From: CAZIPZ01 sp964541075
Lineage (GTDB): Bacteria > Acidobacteriota > Terriglobia > 20CM-2-55-15
Assembly: GCA_964541075.1 (NCBI GenBank)
Contig: CAZIPZ010000078.1
Location: 1 to 17,419, forward strand
Direction: 5' to 3'
Length of the DNA: 17,419 bases
This document shows positions 1-8,145 of this stretch, piece after piece. The translations under genes were made by a program, and so were the position numbers. Position 1 is the first letter of the stretch. The number at the start of each line of letters is the position of its first letter. The notes beneath the pieces were generated by a model. That model saw nothing but the letters and a program-made list of their open reading frames with translations. It was not told where the DNA came from and did not search any database.

Positions 1-1
1 T

Positions 2-55
2 CGCGAATACGCAGAGGAGATCTTGCGGCTGGCTATGAAGGCAACATTCAGTTGA
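2..55 (+). CDS. C-terminal tail of an upstream gene (partial)
   Basis: The frame reads 17 codons (REYAEEILRLAMKATFS) to a TGA at 53-55. It enters from the left edge, so only the C-terminus is seen. The residues would form an amphipathic helix typical of a soluble protein end. The stop lies 9 bases before the receptor start, and the receptor's Shine-Dalgarno follows the stop directly, which fits co-transcription. No family can be assigned from so short a piece, and an accidental open frame is possible. Confidence 0.4.
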   Translation, partial: REYAEEILRLAMKATFS

Positions 56-64
56 GGAGGATGT

Positions 65-3000
65 ATGCAAAAAATTGCATTGCTCTGCTTGCTGGTCGTG
101 TCCTTTTTTGGGTTACAGGCCACTTTGGCAAGCGCTCAAATTAGCGCAGGAGCGATGATCGGCACCATTTCGGACACTTCGGGCGCCCTCATGCCGGGAG
201 TGGAGGTCACCGCGACCAATGAAGGCACGAACCAGGTGCGCCGCGTCATCACGAATGAGACGGGCTCCTATCGGATTGACCCGCTGCAGGTCGGCGTCTA
301 CACGATCAGCGCAGAACTGACAGGCTTCCGAAAAGAGGTTCGAACGAATATCAAGATTGACGTCGACGCCCGCGTCAGAATTGATTTTCGTATGGAAGTG
401 GGCGCTGTGTCCGAGGTCGTCGAAGTGTTAGGCACTGCGCCCGTCGTTCAAACGGACAGTTCCCAGGTTGGACAGGTCATTGAGCAGCGCAAGATCGAGG
501 ACTTGCCTCTACCGGGCCGAAATTTCTCCGCACTTGCATATATCACTCCGGGAACATTCGCACCGCGACCAGGATCTCACCTTTCAAACAGAGGAGGGTT
601 TGTCGCTTTGGGTATGGACGAAAGGCATAACCAGTATCTCCTCGATGGAGTCAACAACAACGGTTCCGTAACGATGGAGATCGCTCTACGCATCAACATC
701 GACACAGTTGGGGAATTCAAGATTCAAACCCAGAACTATCCCGCGCAATATGGTCGCTATGCAGGAGCTCAAGTCGATGCGATTACAAAGTCAGGGACAA
801 ATGAATTCCACGGCAGCCTGTTCGGCTTTACAAGAAACGACAATCTCGACGCCCGCAACTTCTTCAATCCAACCAGCAAGAATCCCGAGTTCAAGCGACA
901 TCAATACGGGGGAGTGTTAGGAGGACCTATTATTGAGGACAAGTTGTTTTTCTTTGCGGGCTATCAGGGCCAGCGTGAAATCAATATTCGGACATCCAAC
1001 CCGACGATTCCCGTGCCGGACTTCTGGGATGGAAATCTTTCGCGACTAAACAAGACAATTCGAGATCCGTTAACGGGCCAGCCTTTTCCCAACAGTCAGA
1101 TTCCCAGAAATCGCATTCATCCGGTATCGTTGAGAATCCGTCCTCTATATGGGGCGGCAACCTACATTTCGAATGACCTCGTTCGTAATGCAACGGGCTA
1201 TATCCGGCAGTACGATAACTTTCACCAGCCGAATGTCAAAATCAATTACAACCTTTCACAGTTTCACCAGATCATCGGCGCTTACAACCTTTACGACGAC
1301 ACATTTCTCGATTGGACCGCCCAAAAGATCGAGATTCCGGGTTTTCTGAACTGCTGCAAAATACGAGCGCAATTGCTCGCTCTTCAGGACGTCATCGCAT
1401 TTTCGCCTACGGTGATTAATGAATTCCGCGCCGGGTGGAACCGGCAATTCCGACCGCGCCAGCCGGAGCAGACCGCGCGCGACTACGCGCGCGAATTGGG
1501 CATTGTCGGCACGGGTGGCGATTTCGATCCGGTCCTGTGGCGCTACCCACTGATCCAGATTACCGGATACGACACGCTGGGTGGGGGTCAAAACGATTGG
1601 AGAGCGGCGGAAGGCAACTGGAGCGTCACAGATACCTTGTCGATACAAAAAGGAAATCACGCTCTGAAGGTGGGAGCCGATGTTTATCTCCAGTACATTA
1701 CTCGCTTTCGTGCAACACCCGGCACCGAAGGCCAATTCACATTCACGGGATCGACGACAGGTGATGCATTTGCGGACTTCCTTCTTGGATATCCCGACAG
1801 CACCGCTCGCGGAATTCCGGCTCCCGGCGTACCGATTACGCACTATCCCCATCAATGGTCGACAAACTGGTTTATCCAGGATGACTGGAGGAAGTCGTCC
1901 AACCTCACATTTAACATGGGCCTACGCTACGAGCTCACCCTTCCAAAAAGCGAGAAGTTTGGCCAACTCTCCTCGTTCGATCCCGACCTCGGAGGCGGTA
2001 AGGGTGGCATTCGCTTGCTGACGAAATCCAAGGAGAGATATCAGAGCGGCCCGGATTTCTTCAAAGCTCTGTATCCTGACCTCGTATTCGGATATTCCGA
2101 CCAGCACTACAAAACGGACTGGAACAGCTTAGCACCACGTTTTGGATTCGCGTGGACGCCGGGCGGCAGAACGACCACTGTTGTTCGAGGGGGCTATGGG
2201 ATCTTCTTCCAGGTTTATGACTTGAACACGGGCAGAAATCAGACGCCATTTTTCATGAATCAGCGTTTCACGCAACGAGAACACGGACCAACTTGGGATA
2301 ATCCATTTCCTGGAAGCAGTCCGACGTTTCCATACGGCGAGCCGGGCAAGGTTCCGGTGGGTGCAATCGTCATTGCCAGTATTCAAAACAACCTGAGAAA
2401 CGACTACTACTCTCATTGGAACCTCAACATCCAACGAGAACTGCCGGGCGGAGTCGCGCTGGATGTCGCGTATGTTGGCAAAAAGGGTTCGAAGCTGCCT
2501 GGCCCAAGAGACATCAACCAACCCCTAACCGCATTTGGTCCTAAACCCTATCCCTTGTTCGCCCCTATCATTTACGACGAAACGCGCGGCAACCGAATCT
2601 ATCACGGACTGCAGTCGCGAATTGAAAAGCGTTCCACCAACGGCGCCACGGTCCTTCTTGCTTACGCCTGGGGAAAGCTGATTGATGACGGGTCCCGGCG
2701 TGCCGGCGGGACTCCACAGAATTCTTACGATCTTCGATCCGAACGCGGTCGCGGCCAGGAGGACATGCGGCATCGATTTTCCGGCAGTTTTGTTTATGAA
2801 CTGCCGTTTGGACGGAACCTTACCGGGATTGCAGGAATATTCGCCAGCGGCTGGGAAATTTCAGGCATAGCCCGCGCGAACACAGGCGTCCCTCTGACTC
2901 CAGGCTTATCGGGCGATCTTAGCGGCAGAGGCACTCGCACGGACCGGCCCAATCTGGTTGGCAAACCGAGCCGCGGCAAGAATGCTGACCCGAAAACCGG

Positions 3001-3295
3001 GTGGTGGGACCGCTCCGCTTTCCAATTGCCGGAACGAGGAAGTTTCGGCAACGCCGGCCGAGGAAGTGTAATAGGACCAGCCTTCGTTGCTACAGACCTG
3101 TCGATAATGAAACGTTTTCGTGTGTCGGAGTCGAAAGATGTGCAATTTCGATGGGAGACGTTCAACGCGTTCAACCAGGTGAATTTCTATCCACAAAGCG
3201 GGGCATCGTTAAACTTCGATTCGCCAGCGTTCGGCACCATCGGAAATGCGATCGATGGCCGCCAAATGCAAGCCGCATTAAAGTTCAACTTCTAG
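65..3295 (+). CDS. Oar-like TonB-dependent outer-membrane receptor with carboxypeptidase-regulatory-like N-terminal domain
   Basis: This is a 1,076-residue outer-membrane protein. A signal peptide covers about residues 1-24 (hydrophobic core, then ASA before Gln). Residues about 29-115 form a carboxypeptidase-regulatory-like/CNA-B-like beta-sandwich (GTISDTSGALMPGVEVTATN, then GSYRIDPLQVGVYTI). A TonB plug follows at about 125-240 (QVGQVIEQRKIEDLPLPGRN; LLDGVNNNG). The rest is the beta-barrel, ending in aromatic FNF as BAM-assembled proteins do. Proteins of this architecture are annotated Oar-like/TonB-dependent transporter and are abundant in Acidobacteriota; they are thought to import large or polymeric nutrients, but the ligand cannot be read from sequence. 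The start is supported by GAGGAGG at 54-60. An ATG at 61 is out of frame. No substrate-binding lipoprotein or TonB/ExbBD genes are adjacent. Confidence 0.93.
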   Translation: MQKIALLCLLVVSFFGLQATLASAQISAGAMIGTISDTSGALMPGVEVTATNEGTNQVRRVITNETGSYRIDPLQVGVYTISAELTGFRKEVRTNIKIDVDARVRIDFRMEVGAVSEVVEVLGTAPVVQTDSSQVGQVIEQRKIEDLPLPGRNFSALAYITPGTFAPRPGSHLSNRGGFVALGMDERHNQYLLDGVNNNGSVTMEIALRINIDTVGEFKIQTQNYPAQYGRYAGAQVDAITKSGTNEFHGSLFGFTRNDNLDARNFFNPTSKNPEFKRHQYGGVLGGPIIEDKLFFFAGYQGQREINIRTSNPTIPVPDFWDGNLSRLNKTIRDPLTGQPFPNSQIPRNRIHPVSLRIRPLYGAATYISNDLVRNATGYIRQYDNFHQPNVKINYNLSQFHQIIGAYNLYDDTFLDWTAQKIEIPGFLNCCKIRAQLLALQDVIAFSPTVINEFRAGWNRQFRPRQPEQTARDYARELGIVGTGGDFDPVLWRYPLIQITGYDTLGGGQNDWRAAEGNWSVTDTLSIQKGNHALKVGADVYLQYITRFRATPGTEGQFTFTGSTTGDAFADFLLGYPDSTARGIPAPGVPITHYPHQWSTNWFIQDDWRKSSNLTFNMGLRYELTLPKSEKFGQLSSFDPDLGGGKGGIRLLTKSKERYQSGPDFFKALYPDLVFGYSDQHYKTDWNSLAPRFGFAWTPGGRTTTVVRGGYGIFFQVYDLNTGRNQTPFFMNQRFTQREHGPTWDNPFPGSSPTFPYGEPGKVPVGAIVIASIQNNLRNDYYSHWNLNIQRELPGGVALDVAYVGKKGSKLPGPRDINQPLTAFGPKPYPLFAPIIYDETRGNRIYHGLQSRIEKRSTNGATVLLAYAWGKLIDDGSRRAGGTPQNSYDLRSERGRGQEDMRHRFSGSFVYELPFGRNLTGIAGIFASGWEISGIARANTGVPLTPGLSGDLSGRGTRTDRPNLVGKPSRGKNADPKTGWWDRSAFQLPERGSFGNAGRGSVIGPAFVATDLSIMKRFRVSESKDVQFRWETFNAFNQVNFYPQSGASLNFDSPAFGTIGNAIDGRQMQAALKFNF

Positions 3296-3308
3296 AACCG
3301 TAGTGGTG

Positions 3309-3349
3309 CCGGGTGACGGAAATTTCTATCCTCTCACCCGGTTCCGTCA
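3309..3349. other. Overlapping alternative hairpins between convergent genes
   Basis: Two 8-bp inverted repeats interlock. CCGGGTGA (3309-3316) pairs with TCACCCGG (3334-3341), and TGACGGAA (3314-3321) pairs with TTCCGTCA (3342-3349). The 5' arms share three bases, so the stems compete, or form a pseudoknot if one is trimmed. The site lies between the convergent stops of the receptor (3295) and the metalloprotease-like gene (3390), where a bidirectional transcript end is expected. No T-tract follows on either strand, so it is not a canonical intrinsic terminator. Confidence 0.45.
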
Positions 3350-3389
3350 ATCCAGCAGGTAGGTCGATCCTGTGAAGTGGAAAAGTTTG

Positions 3390-4046
3390 TCAGAATTTCC
3401 GGTGCGGCCTCAGGTTCGTCGCAAAGTCGCTCGCCTCCAGTCCGACTTGTTCAACGGCGCCGGAGGCCATTCGTTTGAGACTGGGCGCGTTGAATGCAGC
3501 GTGTTTAGACATCATGTCCGCGATGGAAAAGGAAGGCTTGGCGATTCCTGAATCCGCATGTTCAGTGGTTTGACCAAGGATGTGATAAATCTCATGCGCC
3601 ATTACGCGGCCTAACGCACGGCCAAGAATGGATTGTCTTAAGGGCATACTGAGATAGTCCATCGCCGAACGGAGCGCCTGAATCACGGCACCGCAGTCCA
3701 CCGAAAAATATGGAAAGATTCTTCCGTCCAGGCTTGAGGTCTCTCCGAGCACGTCGATCTTTCGTGCGGGTCTGAGGACATTTGAAAGGTCTTGCACCGA
3801 ACAGTCGCCGGCGAAAGAAACAACCACCAGATGTTCTGTTTCGGAGGTCGCGCTTTGCCCAGTTTTCCAATCGATTCGAATGTTGGCTGGGACCAATAAG
3901 CGCTGCAATTCTTTCTGAACTCCGTGCATCGCGTGCGAATCAAGTCCGCGGGTGGCAGTGGTGTACACGTCGAGGGTATGAGTCTGAGCTTCCGCGGAAA
4001 CGGCGACGAACAGAGTCACCAGAATCGCTGAAATAATGGCCGACAA
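3390..4046 (-). CDS. Secreted HExxH zinc metalloprotease-like protein
   Basis: The product is 218 residues with a clear signal peptide (ISAILVTLFVAVSAEA, cleavage near residue 20), so it is exported. Residues 151-163 read HEIYHILGQTTEH, a zincin HExxH motif (H151, E152, H155) followed by Gly158 and a His at 163. Metzincins have HExxHxxGxxH, so the third ligand here would be displaced by two residues. Cys82 and Cys118 could form a disulfide. No prodomain or substrate domain is visible. From memory, small exported proteins with a HEhhH...H...SGhAK pattern recur in Acidobacteriota, mostly unnamed. The start is TTG at 4046, chosen because GGAGGT (4058-4053) lies six bases upstream and no ATG fits the signal peptide. 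It follows marR on the same strand after a 100-bp gap with its own -10 box. Proteolytic activity is inferred only from the motif. Confidence 0.75.
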   Translation of the reverse strand: MSAIISAILVTLFVAVSAEAQTHTLDVYTTATRGLDSHAMHGVQKELQRLLVPANIRIDWKTGQSATSETEHLVVVSFAGDCSVQDLSNVLRPARKIDVLGETSSLDGRIFPYFSVDCGAVIQALRSAMDYLSMPLRQSILGRALGRVMAHEIYHILGQTTEHADSGIAKPSFSIADMMSKHAAFNAPSLKRMASGAVEQVGLEASDFATNLRPHRKF

Positions 4047-4052
4047 GGCCGC

Positions 4053-4087
4053 ACCTCCACATGGAGATCGGAACCGCCGGCATTATA
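4053..4087 (-). promoter_or_regulatory. Promoter -10 and Shine-Dalgarno of the metalloprotease-like gene
   Basis: On the minus strand a perfect TATAAT lies at 4087-4082, and GGAGGT at 4058-4053 is six bases ahead of the TTG start. A transcript starting near 4075 would have a leader of about 28 bases that includes the Shine-Dalgarno. No good -35 hexamer is seen 16-18 bases upstream of the -10, so the promoter may be weak or need an activator. It would let the gene be expressed independently of marR. Confidence 0.5.
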
Positions 4088-4146
4088 CAACTGGAGGTCG
4101 GGGTGGAGCGAGAGACGATGCGAGCTATGTGGAATGTAGCTGTGGG

Positions 4147-4578
4147 CTATTTCATGAGGCGTTTGAGAATTTTGACCAACGTATGCTGGTCTTGAATGGA
4201 AAGGCGCTTCAAACTCTCGGGCGGTCTGTTGAGCCGGTCAACGAGAGTGGAGCGCATGCGGATTCCTTCCGGCGTCAACTCCAGAACCTTGACGCGGCGA
4301 TCCTCCGGAGAAGGTTGCCGGCGGACCAAACCTCGGGATTCCAGTCGATCTATCAATCCTGTCACGTTCGATGCGTCGCAAGCCAATGCGCTCGCGACGC
4401 TTCCCATAGGTATCTGGCGGTCCGGCTCGATTAGATGAAGCACATGACATTGCACCGGCGATAGTTCGAACTCAGACGCGAGCGCAGGCAGGCCCCCACG
4501 CTGCGTGAAAAAAAATTTCACCAGCAGGCGCCAGGCCTCACATGTCTCGGATTTGGTTGATTTCACTACTTTAGCCAT
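4147..4578 (-). CDS. MarR-family transcriptional regulator
   Basis: This 143-residue protein has the size and layout of a MarR dimer subunit. The N-terminal helices are followed by a winged helix-turn-helix at about residues 58-102: MGSVASALACDASNVTGLIDRLESRG is recognition-helix-like, and RRQPSPEDRRVKVLELTPEG is the wing with its conserved DRR. A C-terminal dimerisation helix follows. MarR proteins usually repress their own gene and a neighbour and release DNA on binding a small molecule or on cysteine oxidation; Cys13, Cys44 and Cys67 are present. It is divergent from lon, with 24 bp between the marR start and the upstream lon ATG, and that gap holds a perfect palindrome. No Shine-Dalgarno is visible, so the mRNA may be leaderless or nearly so. 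The effector is unknown. Confidence 0.92.
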   Translation of the reverse strand: MAKVVKSTKSETCEAWRLLVKFFFTQRGGLPALASEFELSPVQCHVLHLIEPDRQIPMGSVASALACDASNVTGLIDRLESRGLVRRQPSPEDRRVKVLELTPEGIRMRSTLVDRLNRPPESLKRLSIQDQHTLVKILKRLMK

Positions 4579-4581
4579 TCA

Positions 4582-4602
4582 ATAGTTGACAAGCTCAACT
4601 AT
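4582..4602. promoter_or_regulatory. Probable MarR operator in the marR/lon gap
   Basis: A perfect inverted repeat, ATAGTTGA (4582-4589), five bases, TCAACTAT (4595-4602), fits the usual size and symmetry of MarR-family sites. It lies between the marR start (4578) and the possible lon start (4603) and includes most of a TTGACA hexamer (4586-4591). A second, shorter palindrome, ATATGCATAT (4601-4610), abuts it. A dimer bound here would block both genes. Binding is inferred from symmetry and position. Confidence 0.7.
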
Positions 4603-4613
4603 ATGCATATCGT
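4586..4613 (+). promoter_or_regulatory. Candidate lon promoter (TTGACA - 16 bp - TATCGT)
   Basis: A perfect -35 hexamer TTGACA (4586-4591) is followed after 16 bases by TATCGT (4608-4613), four of six matches to the -10 consensus. Transcription would begin near 4620, right at the second lon ATG (4621), giving a leaderless mRNA. This fits the absence of a Shine-Dalgarno before either ATG. The -35 lies inside the palindrome, so repressor binding would exclude RNA polymerase. Confidence 0.5.
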
Positions 4614-4620
4614 TCGTCCT

Positions 4621-6912
4621 ATGACAAGGCTAACGCTCATATCTTTGGACGATGTTGTGGTTTTCCCTGGAATGCCGATTACGCTGAGTCTGGACGCAGG
4701 CGTGGAGCAGTTCGTTTTCCTGGCGCCGCGGAAAGGGAATCAGTTTGCAAAAGTTGGCGTTGTGGCGGAAATCACTGAACGTGTGCAACTGCCCGGCGGC
4801 CGCGGAACCGCGGTTTCGCTCATCGGTTTGCATCGCGGGATACCAGGCGCCGCCCATACGGACACCGATGGACGCCTCCGCGTGAATGTCGAGGAAAAGC
4901 CCGACGCCGCCCCGCCGATGGCTCTCACCCGCGACCTGGAGCGTGAGTACCGCGCAATCGTTGAAGAAATTCTTCAACTCCGGGGCGACGATGGGCGCAT
5001 CAGCGCGTTTGTTCGCTCGATAACCAATGCGGGCAGTCTTGCCGACACCGCCGGCTATTCACCAGACCTCAGTTTTGCGCAGAAAGTCCTCCTGCTCGAA
5101 ACGCTCGATGTGGTCGAACGCTTAAAACTGGCTCTGAAGTTTCAGCAGGATCGCCTCACGGAACTTCACGTGCGACGCCGCATTCGCGACGAGGTGGAAT
5201 CCGGAGCCCAGAAGCAGCAGCGCGACTACTTTTTGCGTCGTCAGATGGATGCGATCCGGAAGGAACTCGGCGAGAACGAAGGATTAGTCATCGAGGAATA
5301 CCGTAAGAAGATCGCGGATGCGCATATGCCCGAACCTGTGCAGGCACAAGCGGAGCGTGAGCTCGGTCGCATGGAAAAGATGGGTGAATCGAATGCCGAA
5401 GCATCCGTCATCCGGACGTATCTTGATTGGCTGCTTTCCGTCCCATGGTCGATACGCTCGGAAGAACTACTGGATCCGAAGCATGCGCGGGAAGTACTGG
5501 ACGCAGACCATTCCGGTCTTGACGACGTCAAACGCCGTATTACAGAGTATCTCGCCGTGCGCAAACTGCGTGCGGAACGCGGCCTAGTTGATGATCGCCG
5601 ATCGGGAGCCATTCTCACGCTGATCGGACCTCCCGGAACGGGTAAAACCTCCATCGGGGAATCAATCGCTCGCGCCACTGGGCGGAAATTCGTCCGCATG
5701 TCCCTGGGTGGCGTCCATGATGAATCCGAAATTCGCGGACATCGACGCACATATATCGGCGCACTGCCCGGGCGGCTGGTCCGCGCCTTACGCGATGCCG
5801 GCACGATGAATCCGGTCATTATGCTCGACGAGGTCGACAAACTCGGTTCCGACTGGCGGGGCGATCCCTCCGCAGCACTGTTGGAAGTTTTGGATCCGGC
5901 GCAGAATCACGCGTTCCAGGACCACTACTTGGATGTCGAGCTTGACCTGTCGCACGTGCTGTTCATCGCGACAGCTAACGTAGCCGAGATGATTCCGGGA
6001 CCACTCTTTGACCGTATGGAAGTGATTCGATTTGACGGCTACACCACCGATGAAAAGATCTCCATTGCTCGCGGATATCTCTGGCCCCGCCAAGTTGAGA
6101 GGAACGGTTTGCGTATCGACGAAGTGGCGATCGATGACGTTATTCTGCGACACATCGTCACGGACTACACACGCGAGGCCGGTGTTCGCCAACTGGAACG
6201 ACAACTCGGGACCCTGCTCCGGAAAGCGGCGACCTTCATCGCATCTGGAGACCGTCTGGCGCCGATTGAAATGGATCTCACGACTGTGCGAGATGCACTG
6301 GGCCGAACAAAGTTTCATCATGAAGCGATCACCCGTACGGCCGTCCCAGGTGTAGCTACTGGTTTGGCTGTCACGGGCGTTGGCGGCGATGTGTTGTTTG
6401 TCGAGGCCGCATCCATGTCGGGACGCGATAATGGCCTGGTCCTTACGGGGCAACTGGGCGACGTGATGAAAGAGTCTGCACGCATCGCTCTAACATATGT
6501 GCGCAGTCATGCCGAGCAGTTGGGCATTGACGCTGCGTCCTTCAATGGCAAGGAATTCCATATTCACGTGCCAGCCGGCGCAATTCCCAAGGACGGACCG
6601 AGTGCAGGGGTTACGATCGTCACGGCGCTGGTTTCATTGCTGCGGGCCCGCCCAGTCAGGGGAACTGTCGGCATGACTGGAGAGGTGACGCTGCAGGGTC
6701 GTGTTCTTCCAATCGGCGGAATAAAACAGAAGGTCATGGCGGCTCAGGCCGCCGGTTTAACAGAAGTAATCATCCCGGAAAAGAACGAGCCTGACCTGGA
6801 TGATTTGCCTGCAGACGTCCGAGAACAGATGCACTTTCACATCGTCTCATCTGTTGAAGAGGTCCTGAACACAGCGATCGAGCCTGCCGAAGTCAGCGAA
6901 TTCGTGGCTTAG
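4621..6912 (+). CDS. lon: ATP-dependent Lon protease (LonA)
   Basis: Lon is a cytosolic hexamer that unfolds and degrades misfolded and regulatory proteins. All parts are present (numbering from the alternative ATG at 4603, 769 residues): N-terminal LON substrate-binding domain (about 8-200), coiled coil with YFLRRQMDAIRKELGE (about 210-225), AAA+ module with Walker A GPPGTGKT (342-349) and Walker B VIMLDEVD (405-412), and a C-terminal protease domain with catalytic Ser667 in KDGPSAG and Lys708 in GGIKQKV. The length matches LonA (E. coli 784). The start at 4621 is preferred because the operator and the -35/-10 elements occupy the sequence before it; ATG 4603 in the same frame would add MHIVRP. 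There is no membrane segment, which excludes LonB. Divergence from marR suggests repressor control rather than only heat-shock control. Confidence 0.96.
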   Translation: MTRLTLISLDDVVVFPGMPITLSLDAGVEQFVFLAPRKGNQFAKVGVVAEITERVQLPGGRGTAVSLIGLHRGIPGAAHTDTDGRLRVNVEEKPDAAPPMALTRDLEREYRAIVEEILQLRGDDGRISAFVRSITNAGSLADTAGYSPDLSFAQKVLLLETLDVVERLKLALKFQQDRLTELHVRRRIRDEVESGAQKQQRDYFLRRQMDAIRKELGENEGLVIEEYRKKIADAHMPEPVQAQAERELGRMEKMGESNAEASVIRTYLDWLLSVPWSIRSEELLDPKHAREVLDADHSGLDDVKRRITEYLAVRKLRAERGLVDDRRSGAILTLIGPPGTGKTSIGESIARATGRKFVRMSLGGVHDESEIRGHRRTYIGALPGRLVRALRDAGTMNPVIMLDEVDKLGSDWRGDPSAALLEVLDPAQNHAFQDHYLDVELDLSHVLFIATANVAEMIPGPLFDRMEVIRFDGYTTDEKISIARGYLWPRQVERNGLRIDEVAIDDVILRHIVTDYTREAGVRQLERQLGTLLRKAATFIASGDRLAPIEMDLTTVRDALGRTKFHHEAITRTAVPGVATGLAVTGVGGDVLFVEAASMSGRDNGLVLTGQLGDVMKESARIALTYVRSHAEQLGIDAASFNGKEFHIHVPAGAIPKDGPSAGVTIVTALVSLLRARPVRGTVGMTGEVTLQGRVLPIGGIKQKVMAAQAAGLTEVIIPEKNEPDLDDLPADVREQMHFHIVSSVEEVLNTAIEPAEVSEFVA

Positions 6913-7080
6913 ACTTCGCGGGCAAAAAGACCGAAAAACCCCGACCGGCAGAAGTGCCGATCAACCATCGAGTACGATGAACTTCCGTGCAAACGCGTCA
7001 GTTTGTTTTCTCGTCAGCGCTTCGCAATAAGCTATGTTGAGAGCCTGCTCCATCACTGATATAGTCTCGTCCATACGGTA

Positions 7081-8145
7081 ATGCCTTGGAACTTCGATCA
7101 TTTCATGAACCTGGTTCAGAATGCCGAACATGGCTTCTTCAGCAGAGGATTTGTCCGATCGAAGAGCTCCCTTAGAAGAGTCCTGGATCTGGTAGATCGA
7201 AATGCGACGCCATTCGAAATAGACGTGGCAATTCGCGCGATGCCAGCGGACAGGCAATCCAAATATGCCGCCGCAATTACGTACCTCAGAACCCAGTACA
7301 AAGTTTCAGGTCGCTCTTTCGGCATCGGCTCCCATCTTGAGTTCTTGAAAAGTCCATTGGAAGAATCGACCGACTGCGTCATATGGGGACATGCCGGCCA
7401 GGTTCCGGACAACCCAAATCTTGGTGGGACATTTCGAGTGCCGTATCCCGTCACTCTTCATTTCTACACGATCCATGGCCAAGCGAACCGGACCAGACCA
7501 GAAGCTGCGCTGGCTCGCAAGCCCGATGACTCTGACGTCACCTTCAATATCGAAACAGCGACCTTGGTCACTGCGCCTGCCGAAGACCTGCTTGGAATTC
7601 AGCCATCTGTTCAAATGATTAACGGCAAAGTAATCCGGAAGCTTGAGGAACGCAGTACAAATTCGACTTATTATGTCGAGCAAAAGCCCAAGCTCAGAAG
7701 ATCAGGCAGCGTATCCAGGAGCGATAACACGATCGACAGAAGGGATGCAGCGTTCAGGAAGGTGAACAAACTTCTAAGAGGAAATGATGCGCTGGAAGGC
7801 AAAGTATTCACACCCAACCAGGAATGCTGGAATTATGTCGTGAAGAACGGACTTGGTTCGCATTGGCAGCAGACAAATCCTGATACTGACAAGCCGTATA
7901 CGACCCAGGACATCATGCGGGAGCAGGACAAACTCCTGCAGGGGTGGAGAGGCCAGGCCAGAGCGGTGAATTCCTGGGTTCCCCACTTTGTCTACGTACG
8001 CAGCGAAGGCGTTGTTCGACTCAGCGACCTCCTCACACAGGTTCGGACGATCTCCGTAGGCGAAATCCCAAACCCAATAATGGATTTCTACTTTGCGGGT
8101 TGCCGGGGCATCCATGTAGGATGGCGTCCCCACACCGAGGATTAA
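7081..8145 (+). CDS. Uncharacterised protein, possibly Stv-adhesin-like
   Basis: This is a 354-residue protein with no signal peptide or membrane helix. Residues about 98-130 (CVIWGHAGQVPDN, then GTFRVPYPVTLHFYTIHGQ) and the end (FYFAGCRGIHVG, about 337-348) recall, from memory, the 'putative adhesin Stv' domain. That domain shows an early GHG-like motif, a VP-x-x-VT-hh-FYT-x-HG stretch and a terminal ACR, and it occurs in toxin- and effector-associated proteins. A charged middle segment (about 195-235, rich in Lys, Arg and Ser) separates the halves. ATG 7081 is the first start after an in-frame TGA at 7057; no clear Shine-Dalgarno precedes it, so initiation may be further in (for example ATG 7105). 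No partner gene is adjacent. The coding frame is convincing; the family link is tentative and the function unknown. Confidence 0.75.
   Translation: MPWNFDHFMNLVQNAEHGFFSRGFVRSKSSLRRVLDLVDRNATPFEIDVAIRAMPADRQSKYAAAITYLRTQYKVSGRSFGIGSHLEFLKSPLEESTDCVIWGHAGQVPDNPNLGGTFRVPYPVTLHFYTIHGQANRTRPEAALARKPDDSDVTFNIETATLVTAPAEDLLGIQPSVQMINGKVIRKLEERSTNSTYYVEQKPKLRRSGSVSRSDNTIDRRDAAFRKVNKLLRGNDALEGKVFTPNQECWNYVVKNGLGSHWQQTNPDTDKPYTTQDIMREQDKLLQGWRGQARAVNSWVPHFVYVRSEGVVRLSDLLTQVRTISVGEIPNPIMDFYFAGCRGIHVGWRPHTED

Noticed and set aside
5241..5840. Long minus-strand ORF inside lon
   Set aside because: It is a Ser/Arg-rich antisense shadow of a confidently identified gene. The same applies to the minus ORFs at 1256-1855, 5788-6453 and 9129-9752.
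6946..6959. Hairpin CGGCA-GAAG-TGCCG after lon
   Set aside because: A five-base-pair stem without a T-tract is too weak to call a terminator.
6961..7257. Minus-strand 98-codon ORF that overlaps the start of the Stv-like gene
   Set aside because: It lies in exact antisense register with the plus-strand gene over 177 bases, which often keeps frames open by chance. The non-overlapping 37-codon tail (MDETISVMEQALNIAYCEAL...) looks protein-like but has no ribosome site or known motif, so it is a weak possibility only.
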